Shown: positions 47,315 to 58,798, counted from the stretch's first letter. The stretch is DNA of 64,000 nt from Bordetella parapertussis (GCA_943331295.2 CALQLA020000010.1:1-64000); one strand, 5' to 3'. The notes: a model not told the origin generated them from the sequence alone. Translations and numbers: made by a program.

Positions 47315-48106
47315 ATGACCTTCCAGAACATCCTGTTCACGCAGGAAGGCGGCATCGCCCGTCTCACGCTCAACCGGCCCGACCGGCTGAACAGCTTCAC
47401 CGACGCGATGCACGTCGAGGTGCGCGCCGCGCTCGACGCCGTCCGCGCCGAGCCGGCGACGCGCGTGCTGTTGCTGACCGGGGCGGGCCGCGGCTTCTGC
47501 GCCGGGCAGGACCTCGCCGACCGCGCCGTCGTCCCCGGCGGCGAGCCGGTCGACCTCGGCGCATCGATCGAGCGCAACTACCGGCCGCTGGTGCTGGCGC
47601 TGCGCTCGCTGCCTCTGCCCGTGGTGTGCGCCGTGAACGGCGTGGCGGCCGGCGCCGGTGTCAATCTCGCGCTGGCCTGCGACATCGTGCTGGCCGCGCG
47701 CTCGGCGAGCTTCATCGAGGCGTTCTGCCGGCTGGGCCTCATCCCCGACACCGGCGGCACGTATTTCCTGCCGCGGGCGATCGGCACCGCGCGCGCGATG
47801 GGCCTCGCGCTGCTGGGCGACAAGCTGTCCGCGGAGCAGGCGGCGGCGTGGGGACTCATCTGGCAGTGCGTCGACGACGCCGAACTGGCCGCGGCAACCG
47901 AGCGACTGCTGACGCATTTCGCGAGCGCGCCCACCCGCGGCCTCGCGCGGACCAAGGAGGCGCTGTATGCGAGCGGCGGCAACACGCTGCCGCAGCAGCT
48001 CGACCTCGAGCGCGACATGATGCGCGAGCTGGGCTACAGCGCCGACTATCGCGAAGGCGTTGCCGCGTTCATCGCGAAGCGCCCGCCCGCATTCACCGGC
48101 CGCTAG
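47315..48106 (+). CDS. paaG: Epoxyphenylacetyl-CoA isomerase PaaG
   Basis: A 263-residue crotonase-fold enzyme: LTLNRPDRLNSFTDAMH, oxyanion-hole segments GRGFCAGQDLADR and VNGVAAGAGVNLALACDIVLAA, and the catalytic Asp in GLIPDTGGTYFLPR. The C-terminal LGYSADYREGVAAFIAKRPPAFTGR is typical of PaaG. It rearranges the ring epoxide to an oxepin and later shifts a double bond. It follows paaN after 19 bases. Confidence 0.95.
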   Translation: MTFQNILFTQEGGIARLTLNRPDRLNSFTDAMHVEVRAALDAVRAEPATRVLLLTGAGRGFCAGQDLADRAVVPGGEPVDLGASIERNYRPLVLALRSLPLPVVCAVNGVAAGAGVNLALACDIVLAARSASFIEAFCRLGLIPDTGGTYFLPRAIGTARAMGLALLGDKLSAEQAAAWGLIWQCVDDAELAAATERLLTHFASAPTRGLARTKEALYASGGNTLPQQLDLERDMMRELGYSADYREGVAAFIAKRPPAFTGR

Positions 48107-48117
48107 GGGAGACGACC

Positions 48118-49657
<1,540 letters not shown>

Positions 49658-49665
<8 letters not shown>

Positions 49666-50116
49666 GTCCGCGGCGGCGGCGCGGGAGGCGCAGGCGCTGG
49701 CCGAGCGCGTGGCCCAGGCGATGTACGACCGCGACGGCGCGTCGCAGGGGCTCGGGATGCGCGTGCTGCGAGTGACGCCCGGGCATGCCGAGGTGTCGAT
49801 GGCGATCCGCGCCGACATGCTGAACGGGCACGCGATCTGCCACGGCGGCTTCATCTTCACGCTCGCCGACAGCGCGTTCGCCTACGCGTGCAACAGCTAC
49901 AACCTGACGACGGTCGCGTCGGGTTGCGCGATCGACTTCGTCGCGCCGGCGCACGGCGGCGACGTGCTCACCGCGTTGGCGCAGGAGCGCAGCACCAGCG
50001 GCCGTACCGGCGTCTACGACATCGAGGTCCGCAACCAGCGCGACGAGACCATCGCGCTGTTCCGCGGCAAGAGCTACCGCATCAAGGGCCACGTGATCGA
50101 GCCGCCCGCCGCCTGA
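49658..50116 (+). CDS. paaI: Hydroxyphenylacetyl-CoA thioesterase PaaI
   Basis: A 152-residue hot-dog thioesterase: MLNGHAICHGGFIFTLADSAFAYACNSYN contains the NxxxxxHGG and Asp71 catalytic set, and RTGVYDIEVRNQRDETIALFRGKSYR is the family's second half. It hydrolyses stalled ring-hydroxylated or epoxide-derived CoA esters to free CoA. Its ATG lies inside the end of paaH. Confidence 0.95.
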
Positions 50117-50204
50117 CGGCGACGGCGAGGGGACGATCGCCGGTCGATATCCACCGTTCCGCCGCGGGGTGCGCGGGGGGACCCGAACGCAAGAGGAACG
50201 CGCG

Positions 50205-51521
50205 ATGCCTGTCTGGCTGCCGAGACCCGCCGAGCTGGAACCGATCGAGACCGCGAGTGCCGACGCGCTGGCCGCGCTGCAGCTCGAGCGGCTCAAGTGG
50301 TCGCTGGCGCACGCCTACGCCCACGTCCCGCATTACCGGCGCAAGTTCGACGCCGCCGGCGCGCATCCCGACGACATCCGGTCGCTCGCCGACCTCGCGC
50401 GCTTCCCGTTCACGACCAAGCAGGACCTTCGCGCCACCTATCCGTTCGGGATGTTCGCCGTGCCGCGCGAGCAGGTCGCGCGCATCCACGCGTCGTCGGG
50501 CACCACCGGCCGGCCCACCGTCGTCGGCTACACGGCGAAGGACATCGACACGTGGGCGACGGTGATGGCGCGCTCGATCCGGGCGGCCGGCGGCCGCGCC
50601 GGCGACATCATCCACGTCGCGTATGGCTACGGCCTCTTCACCGGCGGGCTCGGCGCGCACTACGGCGCGGAGAAGCTGGGCGCCACGGTGATCCCGATGT
50701 CGGGCGGCATGACCGAGCGCCAGGTCGCGCTGATCCGCGACTTCGAGCCGGGGATCATCATGGTGACGCCGTCGTACATGCTGGCGATCGCCGAGGAGAT
50801 GCAGCGGCAGGGGATGAACCCGCGGCACAGCTCGCTTCGCATCGGCATCTTCGGCGCCGAGCCGTGGACGCCGTCGATGCGGGCCGCGATCGAGGCGAAG
50901 CTCGACATCGACGCGATCGACATCTACGGCCTGTCGGAGATCATCGGCCCCGGCGTGGCGCAGGAGTGCATCGAGTCGAAGGACGGGCTGACGGTGTGGG
51001 AGGACCACTTCTACCCGGAGATCATCGACCCGGCCACCGGCCGAGTGCTGCCCGAAGGCGAGAAGGGCGAGCTCGTGTTCACCTCGCTCACCAAGGAGGC
51101 GCTGCCGATGGTCCGCTACCGGACGCGCGACCTCACGCGGCTGCTGCCGCCGACGTCGCGCGCGATGCGGCGGATCGAAAAGATCACGGGCCGGTCCGAC
51201 GACATGCTGATCATCCGCGGCGTCAACCTGTTCCCGACGCAGATCGAGGAGCTGATCCTGAAGCAGCCCGAGCTCGCGCCGCACTACCTGATCGAGGTCA
51301 CGCGTCCCGGGGTGCTGGACGAGGTGACCGTGCACGTCGAGATGGACGCCGCGACGCTCGCCGCGGGCGAGGAGACCCGCCGCGCGTCCGCGCACACGCT
51401 GGAGCACCACATCAAGGGCACCATCGGCATTTCCGCCGCGGTGCGCCTGGTGCGGCCGGGCACGATCGAGCGCTCGCTCGGCAAGGCGAAGCGCGTCGAC
51501 GACAAGCGGCCGAAGGACTAG
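50205..51521 (+). CDS. paaK: Phenylacetate-CoA ligase PaaK
   Basis: A 438-residue adenylate-forming ligase: phosphate loop HASSGTTGRPTVVGYT near 90-105, YGYGLFTGGLGAHYGAE, IFGAEPWTPSMR, YGLSEIIGPGVAQEC, and the hinge and Lys end DDMLIIRGVNLFPTQIEE with ERSLGKAKRV. It activates phenylacetate with ATP to phenylacetyl-CoA, the first step and the source of the PaaX inducer. The ATG at 50205 follows AAGAGGAA; the longer frame upstream lacks such a site. Confidence 0.96.
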   Translation: MPVWLPRPAELEPIETASADALAALQLERLKWSLAHAYAHVPHYRRKFDAAGAHPDDIRSLADLARFPFTTKQDLRATYPFGMFAVPREQVARIHASSGTTGRPTVVGYTAKDIDTWATVMARSIRAAGGRAGDIIHVAYGYGLFTGGLGAHYGAEKLGATVIPMSGGMTERQVALIRDFEPGIIMVTPSYMLAIAEEMQRQGMNPRHSSLRIGIFGAEPWTPSMRAAIEAKLDIDAIDIYGLSEIIGPGVAQECIESKDGLTVWEDHFYPEIIDPATGRVLPEGEKGELVFTSLTKEALPMVRYRTRDLTRLLPPTSRAMRRIEKITGRSDDMLIIRGVNLFPTQIEELILKQPELAPHYLIEVTRPGVLDEVTVHVEMDAATLAAGEETRRASAHTLEHHIKGTIGISAAVRLVRPGTIERSLGKAKRVDDKRPKD

Positions 51522-51579
51522 CCGCGCGCGCCGCAGGGGCGGGCCGGGGCCCACAACCGCAGCACAACGAGGCAATGCC

Positions 51580-52533
51580 ATGAGCGAGAAGAAGTTTGCG
51601 TCACAGGCCGACCTGGTCGAGAAGAAGGTGAGCTTCGACCGGCTGTCGGACCACGCCTACGCGTACACGGCCGAGGGCGACCCCAACACCGGCATCGTCG
51701 TCGGCGACGACGCGGTGATGGTCATCGACACCCAGGCCACCCCCGTCATGGCGCAGGACGTGATTCGTCGCATCCGCGAGGTCACCGACAAACCGATTCG
51801 CTACGTCGTGCTGTCGCACTACCACGCGGTCCGGGTGCTGGGTGCGGCCGCCTACCAGGCCGACCACGTGATCGCCAGCCGCGACACGCACGACCTCATC
51901 GTCGAGCGCGGGCTGCAGGACATGAAGAGCGAGATCGAGCGCTTCCCGCGCCTCTTCCGCGCGGTCGAGTCGGTGCCGGGCCTCACCTGGCCCACGCTGG
52001 TGTTCGAGCGCCGGATGACGCTGATGCTGGGCAAGCTGCAGGTCGAGATCATGCAGGTCGGCCGCGGGCACACCAAGGGCGACACCGTGGTGTGGCTGCC
52101 GCAGGAGCGCATCCTGTTCTCGGGCGACCTCGTCGAGTACGACGCGACGCCCTACACCGGCGACGCGTACCTCGGCGACTGGCCGGCGACACTCGACGCG
52201 ATCGCCGCGCTGTCGCCGCTGCAACTGGTGCCGGGCCGCGGCGCGACGCTGCGCACGCCGGCGGCGGTGCAGGCAGGGCTCGACGGCACGCGCGCGTTCG
52301 TCACCGAGATGTTCGCGTCGGTGAAGGCGGGCGCTGCCGCGGGGAAGGACCTGCGCACCGTCTACCGGGAAACCTACGCTGCGCTGAAGCCGAAGTTCGG
52401 GCACTGGGTGATCTTCGACCACTGCCTGCCGTTCGACGTCACGCGCGCGTACGACGAGGCCACCGCGATCCGCGATCCCCGGATCTGGACCGCGCAGCGC
52501 GACCGCGAAATGTGGGAAGCACTCGATGGCTAG
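51580..52533 (+). CDS. Metallo-beta-lactamase-fold hydrolase with altered metal motif
   Basis: A 317-residue MBL-fold protein. His80-x-His82 is present, but the following Asp-His of the usual HxHxDH motif is replaced by Val84-Arg85 (SHYHAVRVLG). Other ligands remain: GRGHTKGDTVVWLP and SGDLVEYDATPYTGD. One zinc site therefore seems lost or changed, while the fold is complete. It overlaps the next (FAD monooxygenase) gene by eight bases, so both are made together. It is probably a hydrolase acting on the monooxygenase product or on a CoA ester; the substrate is unknown. Confidence 0.88.
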   Translation: MSEKKFASQADLVEKKVSFDRLSDHAYAYTAEGDPNTGIVVGDDAVMVIDTQATPVMAQDVIRRIREVTDKPIRYVVLSHYHAVRVLGAAAYQADHVIASRDTHDLIVERGLQDMKSEIERFPRLFRAVESVPGLTWPTLVFERRMTLMLGKLQVEIMQVGRGHTKGDTVVWLPQERILFSGDLVEYDATPYTGDAYLGDWPATLDAIAALSPLQLVPGRGATLRTPAAVQAGLDGTRAFVTEMFASVKAGAAAGKDLRTVYRETYAALKPKFGHWVIFDHCLPFDVTRAYDEATAIRDPRIWTAQRDREMWEALDG

Positions 52534-54193
52534 GCAGGCGCCGGCGGCCGCGCGCGAAAGCGCGGCGTATGCGTACCGCCGCTCGCCGGACCAGGACACG
52601 GGCGCGGTCGCGCACCACCCGGTGATCGTCGTCGGCGCCGGCCCGGTCGGGCTCGCCGCCGCGATCGACCTCGCGCTGCACGACATCCCGGTGCTGGTGC
52701 TGGACGAGGACGACACCGTCAGCGTCGGCTCGCGGGCGATCTGCTGGTCGAAGCGGACGCTGGAGATCTTCGACCGGATGGGTTGCGGCGAGGTGCTGGC
52801 CACGAGCGGCGTGCAGTGGAACGTCGGCAAGGTATTCCATCGCGACAGGCTCGTGTTCGGGTTCGACCTCCTGCCGGAGCCGGGCCACCGCCGGCCGGCA
52901 TTCGTGAACCTGCAGCAGTATCACGTCGAGCGGCATCTGGTCGAGCGCGCGGCCTCGCTGCCGGCGGCCGAGCTGCGCTGGCGCAACCAGGTCGTCTCGG
53001 TGGAACAGCGCGCGGACAGCGTCGCGCTGCGCGTCGGCACGCCCGACGGCGACTACGCGCTGACCTGCGACTGGCTGATCGTCGCCGACGGCGCGCGCAG
53101 CCCCGTCCGCACGATGCTGGGGCTGGAGGCCGAGGGGCAGGTGTTCCGCGACCGCTTCCTGATCGCCGACATCCGGATGCATTCCGGCTTCCCGACCGAG
53201 CGCTGGTTCTGGTTCGACCCGCCGTTCCATCCGGGGCAGTCGGTGCTGCTGCATCGGCAGGCCGACGACATCTGGCGGATCGACATGCAGTTGGGCTGGG
53301 ACGCCGATCCCGAGGCGGAGAAGCGGCCCGAGCGGATCCTGCCGCGGCTCTCCGCGATGCTGGGCCCCGACGTGGAGTTCGACCTCGAATGGGCGAGCGT
53401 CTACACGTTCGCCTGCCGCCGGATGCAGCACTTCCGCCACGGGCGGGTGCTGTTCACCGGCGACGCCGCGCACCTCGTCTCGCCGTTCGGTGCCCGCGGC
53501 GCGAACAGCGGCGTGCAGGACGTCGACAACCTGATCTGGAAGCTGAAGCTCGTCATCTCCGGCCGCGCGCCCGGCGCGCTGCTCGACACCTACGACAGCG
53601 AGCGCACGCGCGCGGCCGACGAGAACATCCGGCATTCGACGCGCGCGACCGACTTCATCACGCCGAAGAGCACCGTCTCGCGGACCTTCCGCGACGCCGT
53701 GCTGGACCTCGCGCAGCGGCATCCGTTCGCGCGGCGGCTCGTCAACAGCGGCCGGCTGTCGCTGCCGGCGATCCTCGCGGATTCGCCGCTCAACACGCCG
53801 GACACCGCGGCGTTCGCCGGCGCGATGGTGCCCGGCGCGCCCGCTTCCGACGCGCCGGTGGCCGGGCCGGGCGCCGGCTGGTTCGTCGAGTACCTGAAGA
53901 GCGCGTTCGCGCTGGTCGCGTTCGGCCCCGCGGTGCCCGGCGCGGCGGCGGCCGACCTGCTGCGCGACCCGGTGCGCTGCCGGGTGATCCAGGTCGCCGC
54001 GGACCCGGCCGTCACCAGCGCCGACAGCCAGGTGGTCGTGACCGACACCACCGGCGCGCTGGCCGCGCGCTACGACGGCCAGCCCGGCACCTGCTACCTG
54101 TTCCGGCCCGACCAGCACGTCTGCGCCCGCTGGCGCGACTTCGACCTGTCCGCCGTGCGCGCCGCCATCGCCCGCGCGACGGCGCAGGACTGA
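52526..54193 (+). CDS. FAD-dependent aromatic monooxygenase (MhpA/PheA-like)
   Basis: A 555-residue class A flavoprotein monooxygenase: FAD motif VIVVGAGPVGLAAAIDLALHDI near 32-53, the second motif DWLIVADGARSPVRTMLG, and the third GRVLFTGDAAHLVSPFGARGANSGVQDVDNLIWKLK. The C-terminal ~150 residues are a thioredoxin-like domain as in MhpA. It should hydroxylate a phenolic substrate using NAD(P)H and O2. It is coupled to the MBL-fold gene and followed by the DUF2783 gene, a trio also seen elsewhere in betaproteobacteria. The substrate cannot be read from the sequence. Confidence 0.9.
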   Translation: MARQAPAAARESAAYAYRRSPDQDTGAVAHHPVIVVGAGPVGLAAAIDLALHDIPVLVLDEDDTVSVGSRAICWSKRTLEIFDRMGCGEVLATSGVQWNVGKVFHRDRLVFGFDLLPEPGHRRPAFVNLQQYHVERHLVERAASLPAAELRWRNQVVSVEQRADSVALRVGTPDGDYALTCDWLIVADGARSPVRTMLGLEAEGQVFRDRFLIADIRMHSGFPTERWFWFDPPFHPGQSVLLHRQADDIWRIDMQLGWDADPEAEKRPERILPRLSAMLGPDVEFDLEWASVYTFACRRMQHFRHGRVLFTGDAAHLVSPFGARGANSGVQDVDNLIWKLKLVISGRAPGALLDTYDSERTRAADENIRHSTRATDFITPKSTVSRTFRDAVLDLAQRHPFARRLVNSGRLSLPAILADSPLNTPDTAAFAGAMVPGAPASDAPVAGPGAGWFVEYLKSAFALVAFGPAVPGAAAADLLRDPVRCRVIQVAADPAVTSADSQVVVTDTTGALAARYDGQPGTCYLFRPDQHVCARWRDFDLSAVRAAIARATAQD

Positions 54194-54233
54194 CGCCCCG
54201 CAGCGCCGCGGCGTCGACGCGAGGAGAGACCCC

Positions 54234-54416
54234 ATGCCGCTCAACACCGAACCCAACCAGCCGGCGCCCGACGACTTCTACGACGAGCTGATCCGGCTGC
54301 ACGCCGGGCTCACCGACGCCGAGAGCGCGCTCGTCAACGCCAAGCTGATCCTGCTGCTCGCCAATCACATCGGGGATCCCGACGTGCTGCGCGAGGCGAT
54401 GGCGGCGGCGCGCTGA
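54234..54416 (+). CDS. DUF2783 small protein
   Basis: A 60-residue protein of the DUF2783 family: [36 protein letters not shown] is the conserved two-helix core. No catalytic residues are evident. The family usually accompanies FAD monooxygenase and MBL-fold genes, as here, and may be a small subunit or regulator of that enzyme. The ATG at 54234 follows GAGGAGAG. Confidence 0.85.
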   Translation: MPLNTEPNQPAPDDFYDELIRLHAGLTDAESALVNAKLILLLANHIGDPDVLREAMAAAR

Positions 54417-54595
54417 AGGCCATGCGCACCGGCGCGCCCAGCCGCGACTCCCGCCAACCCGACCGGACACCCACCCGCGTCGTCGCCTGCGCGACGCGGA
54501 CGACGCACGATCCCGCAGGCACCCCTCGTGCGCCTGCATCCGCGCACTTCGCGCGCCGCGAGCCGCGGCGCTGCCGACCCATCCCAGGAACCGTC

Positions 54596-55369
54596 ATGAC
54601 CTACCAGAACATCCTCGTCGAGACCCGCGACCGCGTGGGCCTCATCCGCCTGAACCGCCCGCAGCGTCTCAACGCCCTCAACGAGGCGCTGGCGGTCGAG
54701 CTGGGCGCCGCGCTCGCCGCGTTCGACGCCGACAACGGCATCGGCTGCATCGTCATCACCGGCTCGGAGAAGGCGTTCGCGGCCGGGGCCGACATCGCGG
54801 CGATGGCCGAGTGGGACTTCCAGAAGGTGCATGCCGACAACTACATCATGAGCTGGGAGTCGATGCGGCAGGTGCGGAAGCCCGTGCTGGCCGCGGTGGC
54901 CGGCTACGCGCTGGGCGGCGGCTGCGAGCTCGCGATGATGTGCGACCTGATCATCGCCGCCGACACGGCGAAGTTCGGCCAGCCCGAGGTCACGATCGGC
55001 ACGATGCCGGGCATGGGCGGCACGCAGCGGCTGCCGCGCGCGGTCGGCAAGGCGAAGGCGATGGACTGGTGCCTGACCGGGCGGATGATCGACGCCGCCG
55101 AGGCCGAGCGCGCCGGGCTCGTGTCGCGCGTCGTTCCCGCCGACAAGCTGGAGGAGGAGGTGATGGCGACGGCGGCGAAGATCGCCGGCTACTCGCTGCC
55201 GGTGGTGCTGATGATCAAGGAGTCGGTCAACCGCGCCTACGAGTCGTCGCTGGCGGAAGGGATGCTGTTCGAGCGGCGCGGCTTCCACGCCACGTTCGGG
55301 CTCGACGACCAGAAGGAAGGCATGCGCGCGTTCGTCGAGAAGCGCAAGGCGGCCTGGAAGCACCGGTAG
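54596..55369 (+). CDS. paaF: Enoyl-CoA hydratase PaaF-like
   Basis: A 257-residue crotonase: [15 protein letters not shown], oxyanion-hole segments [14 protein letters not shown] and [20 protein letters not shown], and both catalytic Glu positions (the second in [22 protein letters not shown]). It is the canonical hydratase form, in contrast to the Asp-only PaaG. It would hydrate 2,3-dehydroadipyl-CoA in the paa pathway. The region 54417-54595 before it shows no gene. Confidence 0.9.
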   Translation: MTYQNILVETRDRVGLIRLNRPQRLNALNEALAVELGAALAAFDADNGIGCIVITGSEKAFAAGADIAAMAEWDFQKVHADNYIMSWESMRQVRKPVLAAVAGYALGGGCELAMMCDLIIAADTAKFGQPEVTIGTMPGMGGTQRLPRAVGKAKAMDWCLTGRMIDAAEAERAGLVSRVVPADKLEEEVMATAAKIAGYSLPVVLMIKESVNRAYESSLAEGMLFERRGFHATFGLDDQKEGMRAFVEKRKAAWKHR

Positions 55370-55390
55370 CGCCGCGCCGGGCGCCGGCGG

Positions 55391-56839
55391 CTACAGCAGC
55401 GGGCTCAGCAGCCGCGCGAGGTTCCAGCCGACCTTGGCGCGAAGCGGCTGCGCGTTCCACGTGTCGAGGTCCAGCCACTCGCCCTCGGCGAAGTAGCGTT
55501 CCTGCTCGGCGCGCAGCCGGCGGCACACGCCGGCGTCGTAGGCGAGCAGCACGACTTCGGCGTTCAGCGCGAACGAGCGGATGTCCATGTTCGACGAGCC
55601 GATCCACGCCACGGTGTCGTCGATCGTCGCGTGCTTCGCGTGCAGGAAGCGCGTGCCGTAGCGGCAGATGCGCACCCCGGCGCGCAGCAGTTCCCCGTAG
55701 TACGACTTCTGCGCGTTCGACACCAGCAGCTGGTCGTCCTGCGCCGGGAGGACGAGCCGCACGTCGACGCCGCGCAGCACGGCCGTGGTGAGCGCCTGCA
55801 GCAGCGCCTCGTCGGGGATGAAATACGGCGTCGTGATCACGGCCCGCGCGCGCGCGGCGTAGACCAGCGCGACGATGAGCCGCTGGTTGTTCTCGCGCGG
55901 GAACAGGGGCTCCGACGGCAGCACCTGCGCCGGGACGCTTCCGGTCACGTCGGGATCGGGAAACACGCGCGCGTCGTCGGTCGTCTGCCCCGTCTCGATG
56001 TACCAGTCGCGGACGAACACCGCCTGCAGCTCCAGCACGACCGGCCCCGTCACGCGGATCATCAGCTCCTCGTACATCAGCCCGGGCTTGAAGTCGGGGT
56101 CGACGATGTTGAGCGAACCCGTGTAGCCGATGCGGCCGTCGACGACGACGATCTTGCGATGGTTGCGCAGGTCGTAGCGCGCGGTGTGGCGGCGGAAGAC
56201 GCCGACCTGCATCGATTCCGCGGCGCCGATGCCGGCGGCCCGCATCCGCGCGGCGAGCGCGGCGAAGCCGACGTTCTTCGACCCGAGCGCATCCGCCAGC
56301 ACCCGGCAGGTGACGCCGCGCTGCACCGCCCGCGCCAGCGCCGCGACGACGCGGTTGCCGACGCCGTCGTCGGCGAAGATGTAGAACAGCAGGTGGACGT
56401 GCGAGCGCGCCGCGTCGATGTCGGCGACGATGCGGTCAATGATCTTGCCATAGTCGGCCAGCACTTCGGCGTCGTTGCCGCCCAGTATCGGCAGCTGCCC
56501 GAGCTCCGCGGCGAGGCGCACGGCCGGCGCCATGGCCGGGTCGACCACGGGCCGGAACACGTTCGGGTGCGCGCCGAGGCGCAGCTGCGTCGTCTGCGCG
56601 CGCGCACGAAACTCGGCGGCGCGCCGGATTCGTGCCGCCGGCAGCCGGCGCCGGCCGATGACGAGGTAGGCGATGAGCCCGAGCATGGGCTCGAACAGGA
56701 TCAGCAGCAGCCAGCCCTTGGCCGCGTCCGGCGTGCGGCGGAACGGCACGATCACCAGCGCGCCGATGCGGATCGCCCATTCGGCGAGGAGGTACGCGGT
56801 CAGCAGGGCCTGGCGGTCGAAGGCGAGATCGAATTGCAT
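55391..56839 (-). CDS. cls: Cardiolipin synthase
   Basis: A 482-residue phospholipase-D-superfamily enzyme: two N-terminal membrane helices (LLTAYLLAEWAIRIGALVIVPF and GWLLLILFEPMLGLIAYLVIG) and two HKD motifs, NHRKIVVVDGRIGYTGS and LHAKHATIDDTVAWIGSSN. It joins two phosphatidylglycerol molecules (or PG and PE) into cardiolipin at the inner membrane. Length and order match Cls/ClsA. It is convergent with paaF. Confidence 0.95.
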   Translation of the reverse strand: MQFDLAFDRQALLTAYLLAEWAIRIGALVIVPFRRTPDAAKGWLLLILFEPMLGLIAYLVIGRRRLPAARIRRAAEFRARAQTTQLRLGAHPNVFRPVVDPAMAPAVRLAAELGQLPILGGNDAEVLADYGKIIDRIVADIDAARSHVHLLFYIFADDGVGNRVVAALARAVQRGVTCRVLADALGSKNVGFAALAARMRAAGIGAAESMQVGVFRRHTARYDLRNHRKIVVVDGRIGYTGSLNIVDPDFKPGLMYEELMIRVTGPVVLELQAVFVRDWYIETGQTTDDARVFPDPDVTGSVPAQVLPSEPLFPRENNQRLIVALVYAARARAVITTPYFIPDEALLQALTTAVLRGVDVRLVLPAQDDQLLVSNAQKSYYGELLRAGVRICRYGTRFLHAKHATIDDTVAWIGSSNMDIRSFALNAEVVLLAYDAGVCRRLRAEQERYFAEGEWLDLDTWNAQPLRAKVGWNLARLLSPLL

Positions 56840-56869
56840 GGCGCGGGTCGGGCGCGTTGCCCGGCCGGG

Positions 56870-57361
56870 CTATTGCCGGGGCGTCGAGAAGCGCATCACG
56901 CCGGCGGCGTCGCGCAGCGACAGCACCAGGCTGCTGCCGGCCAGCTCGTGCGTGGCGGCTGCCGCGAGGCCCCTGAGGAAGTCCGCGTCGCGCGAGCCCG
57001 GTGGGCACATCATCTTCGTCAGCGCGACCGGGCCGAAGCTCAGCTGCGCCCCGTTGAGCGCATAGCTCGCGGTGCCGCGGTTGCAGTCGGCGCGGACGTT
57101 CACCTGGCCGCCGGGCAGGAACTCCAGCGTGTAGCGTTCCGGGCCGTCGGGCACGATCCGTGCACCATCCTTCGCCTGCGTGCCCTGCCACGCCCAGGCG
57201 GTCCCGGTGATGAGCCCGTCGCCGGACTCGGCCAGCGGCGGCGGCGGCGCGTTCACGCGGCCCGGCAGCACCGGCGGGCCCGGCTCGGCGCAGGCGGCGA
57301 CGAGGACGAGCGCGGCGACGCAGGACGCGAGGCGGGTGCGGAAAGCGAAGGCGGCAGGCAT
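56870..57361 (-). CDS. META-domain lipoprotein (HslJ-like)
   Basis: A 163-residue lipoprotein with signal RLASCVAALVLVAAC (lipobox Cys near 24). The C-terminal ~110 residues are a META domain (TGTAWAWQGTQ, YTLEFLPGGQVNVRADCNRGTASY, LALTKMMCPPGSRDADFLRGL-type pattern), as in HslJ. It would sit in the outer membrane facing the periplasm. The function of META proteins is poorly known; HslJ is linked to novobiocin resistance. The upstream ATG is 31 bases before the cls start codon region, so co-transcription is likely. Confidence 0.85.
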   Translation of the reverse strand: MPAAFAFRTRLASCVAALVLVAACAEPGPPVLPGRVNAPPPPLAESGDGLITGTAWAWQGTQAKDGARIVPDGPERYTLEFLPGGQVNVRADCNRGTASYALNGAQLSFGPVALTKMMCPPGSRDADFLRGLAAAATHELAGSSLVLSLRDAAGVMRFSTPRQ

Positions 57362-57561
57362 GGGGAACTCCGGGTCGGGACAGCAGCCGGCGCGCGAAAT
57401 GCGCATTGCGCGGCGTCGATGGCGTGGCCGTGGGAAGTGGCACGATTCTAGCATCGGCCCCGCGCCGCCCGGGCGACGGCGGGGGCGCGTCCGGCGCGGT
57501 AGAATCGCGGGCGCCGGCGCCTCCCTGCCGGCGGCCGCCGCAAGACCTCCGGAACCCGCCC

Positions 57562-58794
57562 ATGCCCATCGACGCCCAACGCATCTGCGATCGCTGCGAC
57601 GAACTCGCCCGCCACTCGGAACAGGCGGACGGCCTGACGCGCATCTTCCTGTCGCCGGAGCAGAAGGCGGTGACCGGCATCGTCGGCGCATGGATGACGG
57701 CGGCCGGGATGTCGGTCCGCGTCGATGCGATCGGCAACGTCGTCGGGCGCTACGAGGGCGACCGGCCGGGGCTGCCGTGCCTGATGCTGGGGTCGCACCT
57801 CGACACGGTCCGCGACGCCGGCCGCTACGACGGCATGCTGGGCGTCGTTGCGGCGATCGAGTGCGTCGCCGACCTCGCCGCGCGCGGCCTGCGGCTGCCG
57901 CACGCCGTCGAGATCGCCGGATTTTCCGACGAGGAGGGCGTGCGGTTCTCGTCGACGATGCTGGGCAGCCGCGCCGTCGCCGGAATCTTCGACCCGGCGG
58001 TGCTGGACAACGCGGACGCGGGCGGGACCACGATGCGCGAAGCGCTTGCCGCCGCCGGCTGCGATCCGGCGCGCATCGGCGACGCCGCGCGCCGGCCCGC
58101 CGAGGTCCTCGCCTATGCCGAGCTGCACATCGAGCAGGGGCCGGTGCTCGAGGCCGAGGGCCTTGCCGTCGGCGTCGTCACCGCGATCAACGGCGGCAAT
58201 CGGGTCGCGGTCGAGGTGACCGGGATGGCCGGCCACGCCGGCACCGTCCCGATGGGCCTGCGGCGCGATGCGCTGGCCGCCGCGGCCGAATGCGTGCTCG
58301 CGGTGGAGCGCATCGCGCGCTCGATGCCCGACGTGGTCGGCACCGTCGGCCGCATCGAGGCGCTGCCCGGCGCGATCAACGTCGTTCCCGGCAAGGTGCG
58401 GTTCACGCTGGATGCGCGGGCGCCCGACGACGTGCTGCGCGGACGCTTGCTGGCGGCGATGCGCGCCGAGTTCGAGGCGATCGCCGCGCGGCGCGCGGTC
58501 GGCATCGCCCTGACCCCGCTGTGGGAGGCGCGCACCGCGCTGTGCGCGCCCGCGCTGCAGCGGCAGTTCGCGCAGGCGATCGAAGCCGAAGGCCTCCCGG
58601 TCCGGCACCTGCCGTCCGGTGCCGGCCACGACGGCATGGCGCTCGTCGCCATCGCTCCGATCGCGATGCTGTTCGTCCGCTGCAAGGGCGGCATCAGCCA
58701 CAATCCGGCCGAGGCGATCACCGTCGCCGACGCCGGCACCGGCGCGCGCGTGCTGGCGCGCTTCATCGAACGCTTCGTCCCGCCGCCGGGGTAG
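57562..58794 (+). CDS. M20-family Zn-dependent amidohydrolase (allantoate/N-carbamoyl-amino-acid type)
   Basis: A 410-residue enzyme. Metal ligands lie in GSHLDTVRDAGRYDGMLG (His79, Asp90), SDEEGVRF (Glu124-Glu125) and ELHIEQGPVLE, with the late His in GGISHNPAE. GMAGHAGTVPMGLRRDA is the lid-domain segment of the AllC/HyuC group. It hydrolyses allantoate, N-carbamoyl amino acids or similar ureido compounds; no purine or hydantoin genes are near to decide. The next M20 gene begins five bases later. Confidence 0.9.
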   Translation: MPIDAQRICDRCDELARHSEQADGLTRIFLSPEQKAVTGIVGAWMTAAGMSVRVDAIGNVVGRYEGDRPGLPCLMLGSHLDTVRDAGRYDGMLGVVAAIECVADLAARGLRLPHAVEIAGFSDEEGVRFSSTMLGSRAVAGIFDPAVLDNADAGGTTMREALAAAGCDPARIGDAARRPAEVLAYAELHIEQGPVLEAEGLAVGVVTAINGGNRVAVEVTGMAGHAGTVPMGLRRDALAAAAECVLAVERIARSMPDVVGTVGRIEALPGAINVVPGKVRFTLDARAPDDVLRGRLLAAMRAEFEAIAARRAVGIALTPLWEARTALCAPALQRQFAQAIEAEGLPVRHLPSGAGHDGMALVAIAPIAMLFVRCKGGISHNPAEAITVADAGTGARVLARFIERFVPPPG

Positions 58795-58798
58795 CCCC

